From Okapia johnstoni (Eukaryota; Chordata; Mammalia; Artiodactyla; Giraffidae), in contig JAGTYA010000026.1 in NCBI GenBank assembly GCA_024291935.2, positions 5,312,001-5,376,000 on the forward strand: a stretch of 64,000 bases of DNA, given 5' to 3'. Numbering within the stretch: position 1 is the stretch's first letter; each line of letters opens with the position of its first letter. The position numbers were made by a program, and so were the translations under genes. Positions 25,725-37,000 of this stretch are shown one piece after another. Below the pieces are notes generated by a model that was not told the origin of the DNA, did no database searches, and saw only the letters and a program-made list of their open reading frames with translations.

Positions 25725-25924
25725 TTCACTTTAAATAGCTGGGGTATAATGTATATTCAGTAACATGAATGAATGTACAGCTCAGTGAATTTTTGCATGC
25801 ATATGCGTCCAGGCAGCCATCACCCGATAAGGATATTAATCCACTTATTTTAGAGTAGTTCCCAGTTTACAGAATTATATTGAAGACAGGACAGGGAGCT
25901 CCTCACATCCAGTTTCTCCCATGT

Positions 25925-26140
25925 GTTAGTCAAGGCTCTCCAGAGAAACAGATATTTATTATTAAGGAATCGGCTCAGGCAGTTATGAGCACTGAGCCAT
26001 CCCCAGATCTGCAGGCAGCAAGCTAGTGACTTGGTGGGAGACCTGGTGATAGAGTTCCAGTCTGAGCCCGAAGGCCCGAAAACCAGAAAAGTCAATGTTG
26101 GAAGTTCCAGTCTGAGAGCAAAAGAAGCCTGGTGACCCTG
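25925..26140. mobile_element. ERVL-type LTR (MLT2-like)
   Basis: GTCAAGGCTCTCCAGAGAAACAG start and GAGTTCCAGTCTGAGCCC phrases of MLT2 LTRs. No viral coding sequence beside it. Confidence 0.6.
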
Positions 26141-26403
26141 CTCAAAGGTCAGGCAGGCAAAACTCCCCCCTCACTCAGCCTTTTTGTTCCATTCAGACCT
26201 TCAGCCCACACTGGGAAGACCCATTCGCTTTACAGTCCTCAGATTCAATGCATCTCACTCAGACGCTCCTTCAGGACACTCCAAAATGATGTTGGACCTA
26301 CGGACTGGGCACCCGGTGACCCAGTCAGGTCAATACACAGAATGAACCACGACACTCTAATAACATCATACATTAGGATGGTACCTCTGTCACTGCTCAT
26401 GAA

Positions 26404-26720
26404 CTAATGAAGTGAAGTGAAGGTCACTCAGGCGTGTCCGATTCTTTGTGACCCCGTGGACTGTAGCCCACCAGGCTCTTCTGTCCATGGAATTCTCAAG
26501 GCAAGGCAAGAACACTGGTGAAAGTGAAACTGAAAGTCGCTCAGTCATGTCTGACTCTTTGAGACCCCACTGACTGTACAGTCGGTGGAATGCTCCAGGC
26601 CAGGATACTGGAGTGGGTAGCTATTCCCTTCTCCAGGGGATCTTCCCAACCCAGGGATCGAACGTGGATCTCGCACATTACACATAGATTCTTTACGGTC
26701 TGTGCCACTAGGGAAGCCCA
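26404..26720 (-). mobile_element. Bov-tA SINE plus a Bov-A fragment
   Basis: Inverted Bov-tA at about 26520-26720 preceded by a second inverted, truncated Bov-A body at 26404-26517. Confidence 0.85.
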
Positions 26721-26984
26721 ATGAACTAATAGTGACGCGTTATTATTAAAGACCACATTTTATGCAGATTTCATCACTTCTTCCCTTGTTCTGTTCCAGA
26801 GTGCCTTCCAGGACACCATTTACATTAGAAATGATGTCTTTTTAGGGTTCTCTTGGTTGTGATGGTTTTACAGAATTTTCTTTTTTAATTATCTTGTCAG
26901 TTTTAAGGAGTACCAGTCAGGTATTTTATAGAATGTCCCTAAATTGGGAACTGTTTGTTTTTATCACAGTAGAATGGGGTTCTT

Positions 26985-27122
26985 GGGACTTCCCTGGTGG
27001 TCCAGTGGCTAAGACTCTGAGCTCCCAGTGCAGGGGGTGGGGGCTCAATTGCCTTGGTCAGGGAACTAGATTCCACATGCTGCAACTAAGACTCAGCACA
27101 GCCAAATAAATATTTAAAAAAG
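26985..27122 (+). mobile_element. CHR-type SINE
   Basis: Head GGGACTTCCCTGGTGGTCCA, tail AATAAATATTTAAAAAAG. Confidence 0.87.
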
Positions 27123-28225
27123 AATGGGGTTCTCACCCCAACATATGAAGGGTCTATACTATCACCATGACATCATTATTGATTTTGACCTTGATCACTG
27201 GGCTTAAAATAGTGTTTCTGTCAGGTTTCTGTGCTGTAAAATTACGCATTTCATTTTCTTTCTCCTGTTACATACAATCTTGTTAAAGGTCAATTTGTCT
27301 CTTCTCCATTTATCTATTTGCTCACTCTTTTTTATATAAATATGGACTCATATTTATTTTATACAAGTTATAATCCAGTACTATTTTATTAATTTTCTTG
27401 CTCAAAGTGCTCCACCTTTGGCCATTGAGAGCTCTTTCATTTGGCTCCTGTGTCCCACTGACATACCCCCATCACATTTCAGGGGCTTGGGTTTGGGAGT
27501 TTTGAGTTTTGTTTTAGCATTTTCTTACTTTCAGGCACTACTAGCTGCTCCAGAATTATCTTGCATATTTCTGTCCCAGTCCTAGAGTCAGCCATTTCTC
27601 CAAGGAACTCTGCTTCATTTTGTTGGAGAATGGTATTTGAAACCAAGATCTGGATGTCCAGTTGCTTCTAGGCACTCTAAGCTAATAAATGAGGATATAT
27701 ATATTTATACTCACTTGTGAATATAAAATTTTTTTAATATTTCTGCATGTAACCAACTGTATTTATATCAAGCTAAACATGAGTTCCTATTGATATCTCC
27801 AACTCCAGTCCATTACCACATGGATCATTCTAGCCTCCTCCTCCTCCTCCTAACTTACCTGTAGCTTCTCATTCCAGCATCAAGAATTGTTAGCCCATAC
27901 TCCCATGGGAAACCACATCATCAACTAGGGTGCAGTGCTTTTTGTCTTTGTTCTTATGGACTCTACTCATTTCCAATTTCCAGATTATGCTTTACCTATT
28001 CAATTTTATCCCTCACCAACTTCTGGCAACCAGTATTTTGTTTACCTTCTGTATAAGTCTTCCTTTTCCAGAATGCCATATCATTGGAATCATACTGCAT
28101 GTGTCTTTTTCAGACTAACTTCTTTCACTTAGCAATATGTCTGTGTCTTTTTGTGGGTAGATAATTTCCTTTTATTGCTGAATAAGAGTCCATTGTATGA
28201 AAACATCCGTTTCTTTGTTGACTCA
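27123..28225 (-). mobile_element. A/T-rich block ending in an old L1 fragment
   Basis: From about 27930 it is antisense L1 end (CTTTCACTTAGCAATATGTC, GCTGAATAAGAGTCCATTGT). The left part is A/T-rich and probably further L1 decay. Confidence 0.5.
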
Positions 28226-28229
28226 CCTA

Positions 28230-28500
28230 TTTAAAGCCACCTCCACCAGGAAGACTTCTGTGATGTCACAAGGCTGGACCCTTGCTCTGAATTCCAGAGA
28301 AATCGTCCCTCTGGAATTCCTTGTCCCAGGAATCCACACTGTCTTACTGTATTGTGTGGCTTTACTTCCCTGTCTGTCTCTGAGACTAGGATCTCCTTGA
28401 GGACAGAAACCATGACTAGTTCATTTCCATCAGTGTCCAGCACAAGGCCTGAGATGGAAGACGGAGTGAGAAAATGTCTGTTGAATGAATAAACAATGTC
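28230..28500 (+). mobile_element. L2 LINE 3' fragment
   Basis: CTTCTGTGATGTCACAAGG, CTCCTTGAGGACAGAAACC and TGTTGAATGAATAAAC are L2 end phrases. Confidence 0.6.
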
Positions 28501-28744
28501 CTGGGCATGAGAAAAATCTACAGAGCTGGGGGCACAGAGATTTTGAGGAGTCTCAGGAAAAGGGTTAATGTTTGGAGGAGAGTCTAAGATCCAGGGTTGT
28601 GAGGAATGAGATTTGAGGGGAGGGATCTGAGTGGAAATATGGATAGGAAAGAGGAAAATGAGACAGTAGATACTTTATATTCATTTAATCCCCACAACAA
28701 CCCTATATTCATTTAATCTCCACAACAATCCACAAGGCCCTTGG

Positions 28745-29072
28745 ACTGCAAGGAGATCCAACCAGTCCATCCTAAAAGAAATCAGCCCTGAATATTCATT
28801 GGCAGGACTGATGCTGAAGTTGAAACTCCAATACTTTGGCCACCTGATGCGAAGAACCGACTCATTGGAAAAGACTCTGATGCTGGGAAAGATTGAAGGC
28901 AGGAGGAGAAGGGAATGGCAGAGGATGAGATGCTTGGATGGCCATCACTGACACAATGGACATGAGTTTGAATAAACTCCGGGAGTTGGCGATGGACAGG
29001 GAGGCCTGGCGTGCTGCAGTCCATGGGGTCGCAAAGAGTCGGACACGACTGAGCGACTGAACTGAACTGAAC
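28745..29072 (+). mobile_element. BovB LINE 3' fragment
   Basis: Well-preserved BovB end inserted in a MIR remnant (antisense MIR resumes at 29080). Confidence 0.9.
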
Positions 29073-29457
29073 TGAATGTCTTCATTTTACAGACGGGGAA
29101 GCTGAAGCCTATTGAAGTGACTTGCCCAAGGGCAAATCACTAGCCGACGTGATGTAAGCTTCCAACCATCAGTCTAACCCCAGGTGGTGCTGTAGTCCAG
29201 GATCCAGGACGGTCCACGGTACAGGGCCCGGCAAACAGTTTAAGTATTCAAGGTGAGCTGTTCCTGCGATTGTCATTATGAGGCACCGGCATGGGGCTTT
29301 GAGGGGGTGGAGGTGACAGGTGAGGAGTCTTTGAGGTCGCCCTTGGACCTCACACCAGCCTAGACCCGAGGTCCACGCAATTGGAAGGGAGAGGAGCATC
29401 ACTCGCGTAGGTGCAGGACCCGTTGCCATGGGAACAGATGGGGAGGCCTCGGGGAGG

Positions 29458-29674
29458 GCGCATGCGCGAATCGGGGACAGGTTGTGGAACCGGTGAAAGG
29501 TGACGTAAAAGCGCACGGGGTGGGGCGCGGGGCTGGGAACGTCAAAGCCCTGCGTCCTCCGGCACCCAGAGCGGAGGACAGGCGCGCGCGCGCGCGCCGC
29601 GGCGCTGACGGCAGCAGCGGCCACAGCCCAGCCGAACCGGGACGGGGCAGCGGAACGCTGACGTACAAAGCAAC
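29458..29674 (+). promoter_or_regulatory. CpG-rich upstream promoter with NRF1 and CRE-like sites and possible non-coding exon
   Basis: Contains the palindrome GCGCATGCGC (NRF1-type, 29458-29467), TGACGTA at 29501 and TGACGTAC at 29659 (CRE-like), and a CG dinucleotide run near 29582-29597. A strong donor (AAC|gtgagt) at 29674/29675 would end a non-coding first exon able to splice to 30282. It is a candidate start for CDK2AP2, inferred from motifs only. Confidence 0.45.
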
Positions 29675-29828
29675 GTGAGTGAGGTGCGAGGGCGGTACCC
29701 GCGCCGGGGAAGCCCGGCTCAGCGCGAACCGCGGCGGACCAGACCCAGCTCCCAGGCTGCCGAAGCCCCGCCCCTTAGCTTGAGGACTAATCGGATTGAG
29801 AGCGCGCCGGCCCCGGGCCGCGAACTCT

Positions 29829-30055
29829 CCAATTGTGGAGGGTGTCGGCCACCGCCCAATCCGAAGCAGACAGGTGCGAGGTCCGGAAGGCGGAGACCAA
29901 TCAGCAGCGGTTGCGGCCTGTTGGGGCCGGTCTCTGCCAATGAGGAGGGCCGAGTGACATCTCCTCGCGCCAATCGGGAGTGAAGGATCGTACGTGCCCG
30001 CCTGCCCTTCCGGCCCGAGCTCTATTTACCAGGGGCGTGCTGCCGGCCTGCCAAT
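29829..30055 (+). promoter_or_regulatory. CDK2AP2: CCAAT-box array of the CDK2AP2 promoter
   Basis: Six CCAAT pentamers in one orientation start at 29829, 29856, 29897, 29937, 29970 and 30051, and a seventh lies at 30259 just before exon 2. Several have the full NF-Y context CCAATCAG or CCAATSRG. The spacing of 27-41 bp over the first five is typical of NF-Y-driven, cell-cycle-type promoters. The surrounding DNA is GC-rich. Confidence 0.65.
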
Positions 30056-30281
30056 CAGAGCGCGGCTCAGAGGCCAGGCAGCCAACCCGGGAGGTTTGCG
30101 GCCTGTAAAGTGGGCGGCCGGATTGTTTGCTGAGCGCAGCGGGAGGGGGTTTGTCCTGAAGTTTACGACCTGGAATGGAGCGTGCCTTTGGAGGGAATCT
30201 GGGCGAATCTAGTCCGAGGCTTGGAGCGCCGGGAGGAGGCGCTCCTGACCCGCGCTGACCAATTACTTGCTCCTCTTGCAG

Positions 30282-31171
30282 CTGGAAGTGTCCCATCACC
30301 GTCGGGCTCTGTGCCGGGAGCCGCTGCCCCTTTCAGACCACTGTTTAATGACTTTGGACCTCCCTCCATGGGCTATGTGCAGGTGAGTGGAGCCGAGGGA
30401 TTGCCTGTGGGATTAGGACTGGAGGCGCCCTCTTGGCCTGAACTCCCTGCCCTGTTCTCTTTTGACGTAGGCAATGAAACCACCTGGCGCCCAGGGCTCC
30501 CAGAGCACTTACACCGACCTGCTGTCCGTCATAGAAGAGATGGGCAAAGAGATCCGGCCCACCTATGCTGGCAGCAAGAGCGCCATGGAGCGCCTGAAGA
30601 GAGGTGAGTGAGGCCAGGAGACAAACACTGAACAATCCTTCACAAGGTAGGGAAGGAAAGACTTCTGGAGACCGCCTGAGCCAAGCCTAGACGAGGGCCA
30701 GTATCACGATCCAGAGAAGCGTTGGAACTGAACTGAAATTGAGTCAGTTTCTAAGGAAGGACCAGGGAATTTGTATTTCAGTCAGTCAGTTCAATCGCTC
30801 AGTCGTGTCCAACTCTTTGCGACCCCATGGACTGCAGCACACGAGGCCTCCCTGTCCATAACCAACTCCTGGAGTTTACTCAAACTCATGTCCATTGAGT
30901 CATTGATGCCATCCAACCCTGTATTTCAGCGGGGTAAATTTGCTGGTTAACGTCTAAACCTCTGATGTCATCCAGTCCCTCATTATAGTCCCTTTCACTG
31001 AAAGGAAAGGGGGTGTGAGGGAGGGGTCTTCCTCTGGAGGGCAGACCTGGGACTGTGGAAGGTCGCTGAGATCCTGTATGTTACTTGCCCATGCCCACCC
31101 CAGGCATCATCCATGCCCGGGCCCTCGTCAGAGAGTGCCTGGCAGAGACAGAGCGGAACGCCCGCACGTAA
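30282..31171 (+). CDS. CDK2AP2: CDK2-associated protein 2 (DOC-1R), 5' coding exon not found
   Basis: Small nuclear/cytoplasmic partner of CDK2 and of the NuRD chromatin complex (family knowledge). Three coding exons are clear: 30282-30382 ([12 protein letters not shown] ... MGYVQ), 30471-30603 and 31104-31171, ending in ETERNART and stop. They encode the conserved C-terminal DOC1 domain, including [18 protein letters not shown] and the [18 protein letters not shown] helix region. The human protein starts MSYKPIAPAPSS in an upstream exon; no such sequence is visible between 29100 and 30281. Exon 2 enters in phase 1 (xCT GGA AGT). Without that exon the first in-frame ATG is at 30368 (MGYVQ), giving a shorter protein. 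Either the exon is missing from this assembly or another N-terminus is used here. Confidence 0.9.
30782..30919 (-). mobile_element. BovB-derived 3' end in a CDK2AP2 intron
   Basis: Inverted short copy flanked by perfect 10-bp repeats TGTATTTCAG at 30772-30781 and 30920-30929. Confidence 0.9.
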
Positions 31172-31606
31172 CAGGACTCGACTCCACGTCAGCTTCTGGA
31201 CCTTTCCTGGCCACTGCAGAGCACCTGCTTCTCCCTGGCCTTCACCCCGAGTTGCACTTCCCGTCCTGGGCTTCCTGTCCTGTGTCCTTTGGTGGGTGCC
31301 CTCCAGGAACCAGTGGGGTGGCTCTTAACTCCAGTTGGCAGCACTAACTGGAACCCCCCGAAAGAGTTAGCAGCGAGGTCACTGTGAGTCTCACCCATGA
31401 CCTGCCAACAGTGTTGATCCAACTGGAGCTGTCTCCTTTCTGTGGCCCCCACAACTCAGCACTTACCCAGGACTTTTATCCACTTTGCCCAGACCCCTTC
31501 TCCCCCAGCAGGGCCTCAGAAGGCCCATTGCCTCCCTGCCTTTTCTCCTGGGCCATAAAAACTCTTTTCTCAGTGTGTCTTTTGCTAAATATGCCCTTTT
31601 TATATA

Positions 31607-31612
31607 AATAAA
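31607..31612 (+). terminator. CDK2AP2: Poly(A) signal AATAAA of CDK2AP2
   Basis: AATAAA within an A/T-rich run 436 bp after the stop, followed by TTTGGAGTTGTTCT-like GT-rich sequence. A decayed CHR SINE begins just after it. Confidence 0.8.
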
Positions 31613-31654
31613 ATATAATTTGGAGTTGTTCTCTCAGCTCGTAGTCTTTTTTAT

Positions 31655-31742
31655 TTTATTTATTTTTATCTGTGCACTGCGGACCCATGCCCCTGCACTG
31701 GAAGCATGGCATCTTAATCACGGGACCACCAGAGAAGCCCCC
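31655..31742 (-). mobile_element. CHR-type SINE fragment
   Basis: Short inverted head ending GGACCACCAGAGAAGCCCC, just past the CDK2AP2 poly(A) signal. Confidence 0.6.
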
Positions 31743-32759
31743 AGTTCATAGTTCCTCTGAGCCTGGTGCTTCTGCTAAGCCTGGGTGGTCCACGAAGAAA
31801 GGGAAGAAGGAGACTCAGGGAGGGAGGCCCACGAGCCTAGCTTTGCCTTGCCTCCACTGCCAATTGACCTTGAGTGGGACCCTGCGCTTCCCTGGCCCTC
31901 AGCCTGCCAGCTGTTTGTGGAAAGAGTTGAACTCCAATAGCTGAGTGCCCTGCCCTCCTTCACAAGATGCCACCAGGGGGCAGCACAAGGCCTGGGCTGC
32001 TTCCACAGCTGGAGGGCTCTGTCTCCAGCCTGAGCCTAGAGGGTTCTTTCTCTGGACTAAAGGTGCCTGGAGGGTGGAAATGCCAGTTCACTTAAGCTAC
32101 ACCCTCACATGCCTTAACGCCCTAACATCCTAAGTTTGGAATCAGCCCTGGGGCTCGGAGTACACCCTATCTCTGAGTCCTGAGAGGAAATAAAGGGAGC
32201 CAGGCTGCTTCCCAACCCCCAGGACCTGAGAAAGTCGAGAGAGAACTGGTTTCCCCAGTGTGGGTGAGACCCTGCCCCGTGCTGCCCTGCACTGTCCCTG
32301 TGCCCTCTAGCCAACTGGGTGTGGTCCCAAGAGCCCAGCCCTAGGCCTCGGCAGCCTTTGCCCAGGCAGCCTTTGCCCAGGGTCTGGGCGCCATTGGCCA
32401 GACTTGTGAACCCGGAGATACAGGTGGGGAAAGTGCTGGGGCCCCTTTCCCGGAGGAGCCCAAAGACTGGAAGTGAAAGTGACTGCAGCCCTCTGAATGA
32501 CCTAGAGGTCTGGGGCACCGGGACCCCACCGGCGAGGCCAGGGATGTCAGAGACCAGCCGCTGGCCAGACTTGGAACGGAGAGGCGTTTCCCCCACCCTG
32601 GGCCCCGGGTTCCCAGGGCCCAGGAAGTTGGGGATGGGACTCTTGTCATATTTCCATAGCACACTGGAGGGCCGGGCCAGGGTGAAGGTAGGCTCCCAGA
32701 GTGTCTGGGGATCCCAAAGAACTAAGCAGCGCCAGCGTTTGGAGAAGGGCCTCTTCCCC
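31743..32759. other. Intergenic sequence between CDK2AP2 and PITPNM1
   Basis: Increasingly GC-rich toward the PITPNM1 island. Contains a short tandem CAGCCTTTGCC at 32351/32366. No exon was recognised. Confidence 0.5.
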
Positions 32760-34068
32760 CGCCGCCCTGGGGAAGGAAGGAAGGTTGGGGCCCGCCCTCC
32801 GCCGCCGCAGGCGGGGCTGCCCGGACCCCGCCGGGGTGGGGAGGGCCGCGGCCCAGGAAGGAGGCGGGGCGGCTGCAGTGACGCGGAGGGCGGCGGGGAG
32901 GGACCGGAGGGGTGCCGGCGGGCAGACCGGGAGGAAGGTCGGGGCCATGGGCCCGCGCTGCGCCTCCAGAGGGTCCGGCCACTGCTGGAATCCGCGGCCG
33001 GGGCTGAGGGCGCTCGGGGCTCCGACCCGCGGCCCGTCGGCCCCCGCCCGTACCGGGTGAGGGGCGTCCACCCTAGACTAGAGGTGAGCCGGGACGTTGG
33101 CGGGCGGGCCGATCGAGAGCACGGCGGGGGACGGGGACGCCGGGGAGCAGAGGGAAGTGGGGGCAACAGGGCCTCTCGCTTGCTCAGTGGGTGCGAGGTG
33201 GGGGTAGGGCGGCAGCGAAGTCGGGGCGCAGGTGGACGGAGCGGGGCTTGCAGGGCGGGGGCCCGCAGGGTACTTTTAGCCTAAGCCCGAAGAGTGGTCA
33301 GCCCTAGAGAAGGAGAATGAGGCAGCTGCATAGACGAGTGCCGGGGGTCCAGGAATGATGCGGGGAAGGGGGAGTTGGGGACTGGGCTGCCCGCCAGGGT
33401 AGGAAAGACAGGTCTAGGGGCGGAGGTGTTATCTTGTCTTTGAAGGTAGTTTCGAGTACGGGGGGGGTGGGGAACATAACAGAGATGCGGGGGGAGGGGG
33501 GTGTACGGGGCTGCTCTGCGGAGAGAAAACGCGGGGGACAAGGTCCTAAGTGGACGTCCAGGAGTGGGGAACACGGACTGACTCGGGGAAAGGGATGCAG
33601 GGGGCGGCCCCGAGGGGCCGGTGGTGGAAGGCGGCCCGGAAGGAGGGGCCCCGGGGTTCCCGGGGGCGGGTCCTCGAAGGATGCTGTTCCGAGGGGGCTT
33701 TAGGACGCGGCCACGGCGGGAGAGGCGAGGCTGGCCCGCCAGCCCGCCGGCCACCTCCCGCGGCTCCTGGGGGCCCGCGTCAGCGCGCGGTTGCCGTGGC
33801 GATGGGCGGGCGGGGGGCGGGGGCTGCGCGGAAAAGAGGTCAGCGCTCAGCCGCTCAGCGGCAGCCGGCCCCCCGCGGCGCTGGCTGCAGAGCTGGGCTC
33901 GCCTCTGCCTGCCCTGTGGCGAGCCCGGGCATGGGGGTCCTCGCGCCCGAGCCCCTCGGCCCGCGCGCAGGGCTCGGGGCCGCGCGCCGCCGCCCCGCAC
34001 TGACGGCCGCGCGGTGCCCTGCGCCAGGAGCCGCGGAGGCCGCGCGCGGCCGGCTGAGCGCCTTCAGG
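32760..34068 (+). promoter_or_regulatory. PITPNM1: CpG-island promoter and 5' UTR region of PITPNM1
   Basis: Very GC- and CpG-rich DNA upstream of the PITPNM1 start. Two good donors, CCGG|gtgagg at 33056/33057 and AGAG|gtgagc at 33083/33084, could end a non-coding first exon, and an AG at 34026-34027 could be the acceptor before the ATG exon. Reading frames of 100-350 codons on both strands here reflect high GC content rather than genes. Confidence 0.6.
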
Positions 34069-37000
34069 ATGCTCATCAAGGAGTACCACATCCTGCTGCC
34101 CATGAGCCTGGACGAGTACCAGGTGGCCCAGCTCTACATGATCCAGGTGAGGGCGGTGGCAAGTAGGAGATCGAGGAGGGGACGGGGGCATGCTTCACGC
34201 TGGGTATCCACAGGAGCGCGCGCAGGCCACACCTGGGACAAGGGGCTGGGCCCAGCTCAATCCCCCTCCAGTCCAGCCCCGGAGCTTGGGAGGGCTCAGG
34301 CCAGAGCAAGAGAGAGAGCGTCTCCAGTCGCATGTGGGGGAGGGGTGGGGTGGTTAAGAACCCTGCGAAGAGGGGCGGAAGGGCCTGGTGGTGCCCCCCC
34401 ACCCCACCCCGAGTGCCCAGCTCCTCCTGAACGCTCAGCCCCATCTGATCTCCTTTAATCCTCCTTAGAATCCGTAATCCTCTGGGGGTAGGGAGAGGAG
34501 CGCATGAGGAGGCAAGAGTGGGGGGCAGAAAGTGAGGAGAGGTCCCACGGGGTGGAGAAAGACTAGGAGGGGTTTCCCAGAGGGTGAAGGATCCTGGCCA
34601 CCCCCAGCAGTCAGGGAGATGGGCTGAGGCTCAGGCCCTGAGACTGTCAGAGGACCAGGCAGAGACCCCAGAGAGTGAGGTCTGGGCTGAGAGGAAGCAG
34701 GTAGGGAGCCAGGCTTGGGCGGAGAAGCGTGAGCCAGGGCAGGCACCCCTGGAGGGGAGGAGGCCGGTGCCCATTCCAGAGGCATCCCCTGAAATGTGGG
34801 ACCAGAGTCTTAGCAGGCAAGAGGGCTGGGATCTGGCCTCAGAGGGTTGGGTGGGCCAAGTTCAAACTCCTGAGCTACATAAGGACAGGATCTGAGCACT
34901 CTCCCACTAGGAGGGGTGTGGCAGGAGCTGGTGTTGGGGTCCTGGAAAGGCGGGGATCCCTTTTACTCTCCTTGACTCTTCCAGCCTGCCCACCCTAGCC
35001 CCTTGCTGGCAGGACATGCAGCCTGCCCCCTTAGGAGCTTACACGGGCTCTCTCTCTGCCTGAAATAACCCCCCCACCCCACCCTATATCTACCCAGCAC
35101 CCTCCTTTCCTCCCCAAGTCATCTTCAAATCATGGTCATGTTATCTTCTCAGTGAGGCCTTCCCTGACCATCCTATCAAAACTGCAACCCCCAACTCTAT
35201 CCACCTAACCCTAGTCTATGCTTTCTTTTTACCATAGCACTTAGCACCTTCTAAGATGTTTTTTTTCTGTTTTCTGTCTATTATGTCTCCCTCCGTTGGA
35301 GTGTACAGTTCCACAAGGGCAGGCAGGGGTCTTTACTCTGTACATCAACAGATCCCAATGGATATACCCAGACAGTGCCTGGAATAGAGCAGACAGCAAA
35401 TACTTGAATGACTGAACAAGTCCTGGCTTGCAGAACCCCAGAGGGGACTGGTCAGAGGCTATAATCCTGACCCCAGGAGCTACAGGGGAGCAGGGTGGGA
35501 TTTCAGAGAGCTAGAAAGCCTGGGACTCGGGCCTCAGAGCTGCGCCAGGGACCAGGCCTAGCTGGGGAGCCCATCCCAGCAGCGGAGCTAGGACTGAGCT
35601 GCGCGTCCTCCTCTCGCCGTGGGCTGCAGAAAAAGAGCCGAGAGGAGTCAAGTGGCGAGGGCAGCGGCGTGGAGATCCTGGCCAACCGGCCCTACACGGA
35701 TGGCCCGGGTGGCAGTGGACAGTACACGCACAAGGTATACCACGTGGGCTCCCACATCCCAGGCTGGTTCAGGGCACTGCTGCCCAAGGCCGCCCTGCAG
35801 GTGGAGGAGGAATCCTGGAATGCTTATCCCTACACCCGAACCCGGTGAGTGGGTGGGGCGGGTCAGGGGCCAGGAGGGGAACGGCCCTGGTGGGCCCAAC
35901 AGTGACCCTCACCCCTGCCCTCTGCCCAGGTACACCTGCCCCTTTGTGGAGAAATTCTCCATTGAAATTGAGACCTATTACCTTCCCGATGGGGGGCAGC
36001 AGCCCAATGTCTTCAACCTGAGTGGGGCTGAGCGGAGACAGCGCATCTTGGGTGAGATCCACAGCCAGTGGGGGGGTTGGGAGGGAGGATCCCAAAGCCC
36101 CTCACCTGCCACCTGGACAGGTGGCCTCTGCCAAGTCCCAGGCTCAGTTCCTGGCCTAGGCTTTCTGTGCATGAAAAGCTGCCCTCCCAATCCTGAGGTG
36201 GGAGAGGAGTAGCAGGGGCTGGAGGGGGCTGGTGTTGCTCAGGGCTGCTGGAACCCCCCAGATACGATCGACATCGTGCGGGATGCCGTGGCCCCAGGCG
36301 AGTACAAAGCAGAAGAGGACCCCCGGCTGTACCGCTCGGCCAAGACCGGCCGAGGACCGCTGGCTGATGACTGGGCACGCACAGCAGCCCAGACCGGGCC
36401 CCTCATGTGTGCCTACAAGCTGTGCAAGGTCGAGTTCCGCTACTGGGGCATGCAGGCCAAGATCGAGCAGTTCATCCACGATGTTGGTGAGCACGCGGTC
36501 CTGGGAGGTTCCACTTACCCAGTGTGCACTAGGCCATGTGTTTGAGCCAGGAATGCTCCCAGTCTGCCAGGGACACAGAAGCATAAAGCCATCCTTCCAT
36601 TTGATAGGGTGTGTGCTGGGGTGGAGGGGAGCAGCGCAGCCTAGCTGGGGTTGGGGGAGCCTGCCTTGAGGTACAGGGAAGAATCAGGAGGGCAAGAAGC
36701 TGGTGACATGATCTCTGAGGTTCATGCTGGTTCAGACACTCAGAGATGCGGCTGCTCATCTATTAAAATTCTAAGACGCCAATGTTCTGTGGGTCAAGCG
36801 AGGCTTAGAGACTCTCAGGAGGGTCACCAGCTGTAACTGGCAACACGCTATAGTGTGCAGGCCGAAGCTGGGCGCTGTCAGAGTCGCTCCCATCCCAGCT
36901 CTGAGTTCCATCCTCCTGCCCTGGTCTCCAGCAGGTCCTAGGTCATGCTCCTGTGGCTCAGCCCTGCCCCACCTCCCAGGTCTGACGGTGGGCTCCCTGC

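Noticed and set aside
32114..33284. Open frames of 350 (-) and 321 (+) codons overlapping each other before PITPNM1
   Set aside because: They lie on opposite strands of a GC-rich CpG island where stops are rare; composition is Pro/Arg/Gly-rich with no domain, and they run across the likely 5' UTR.
33550..34458. 302-codon frame covering the PITPNM1 start
   Set aside because: It is the PITPNM1 ATG exon extended through CpG-island DNA and the following intron; the MLIKEYH start fits the family.
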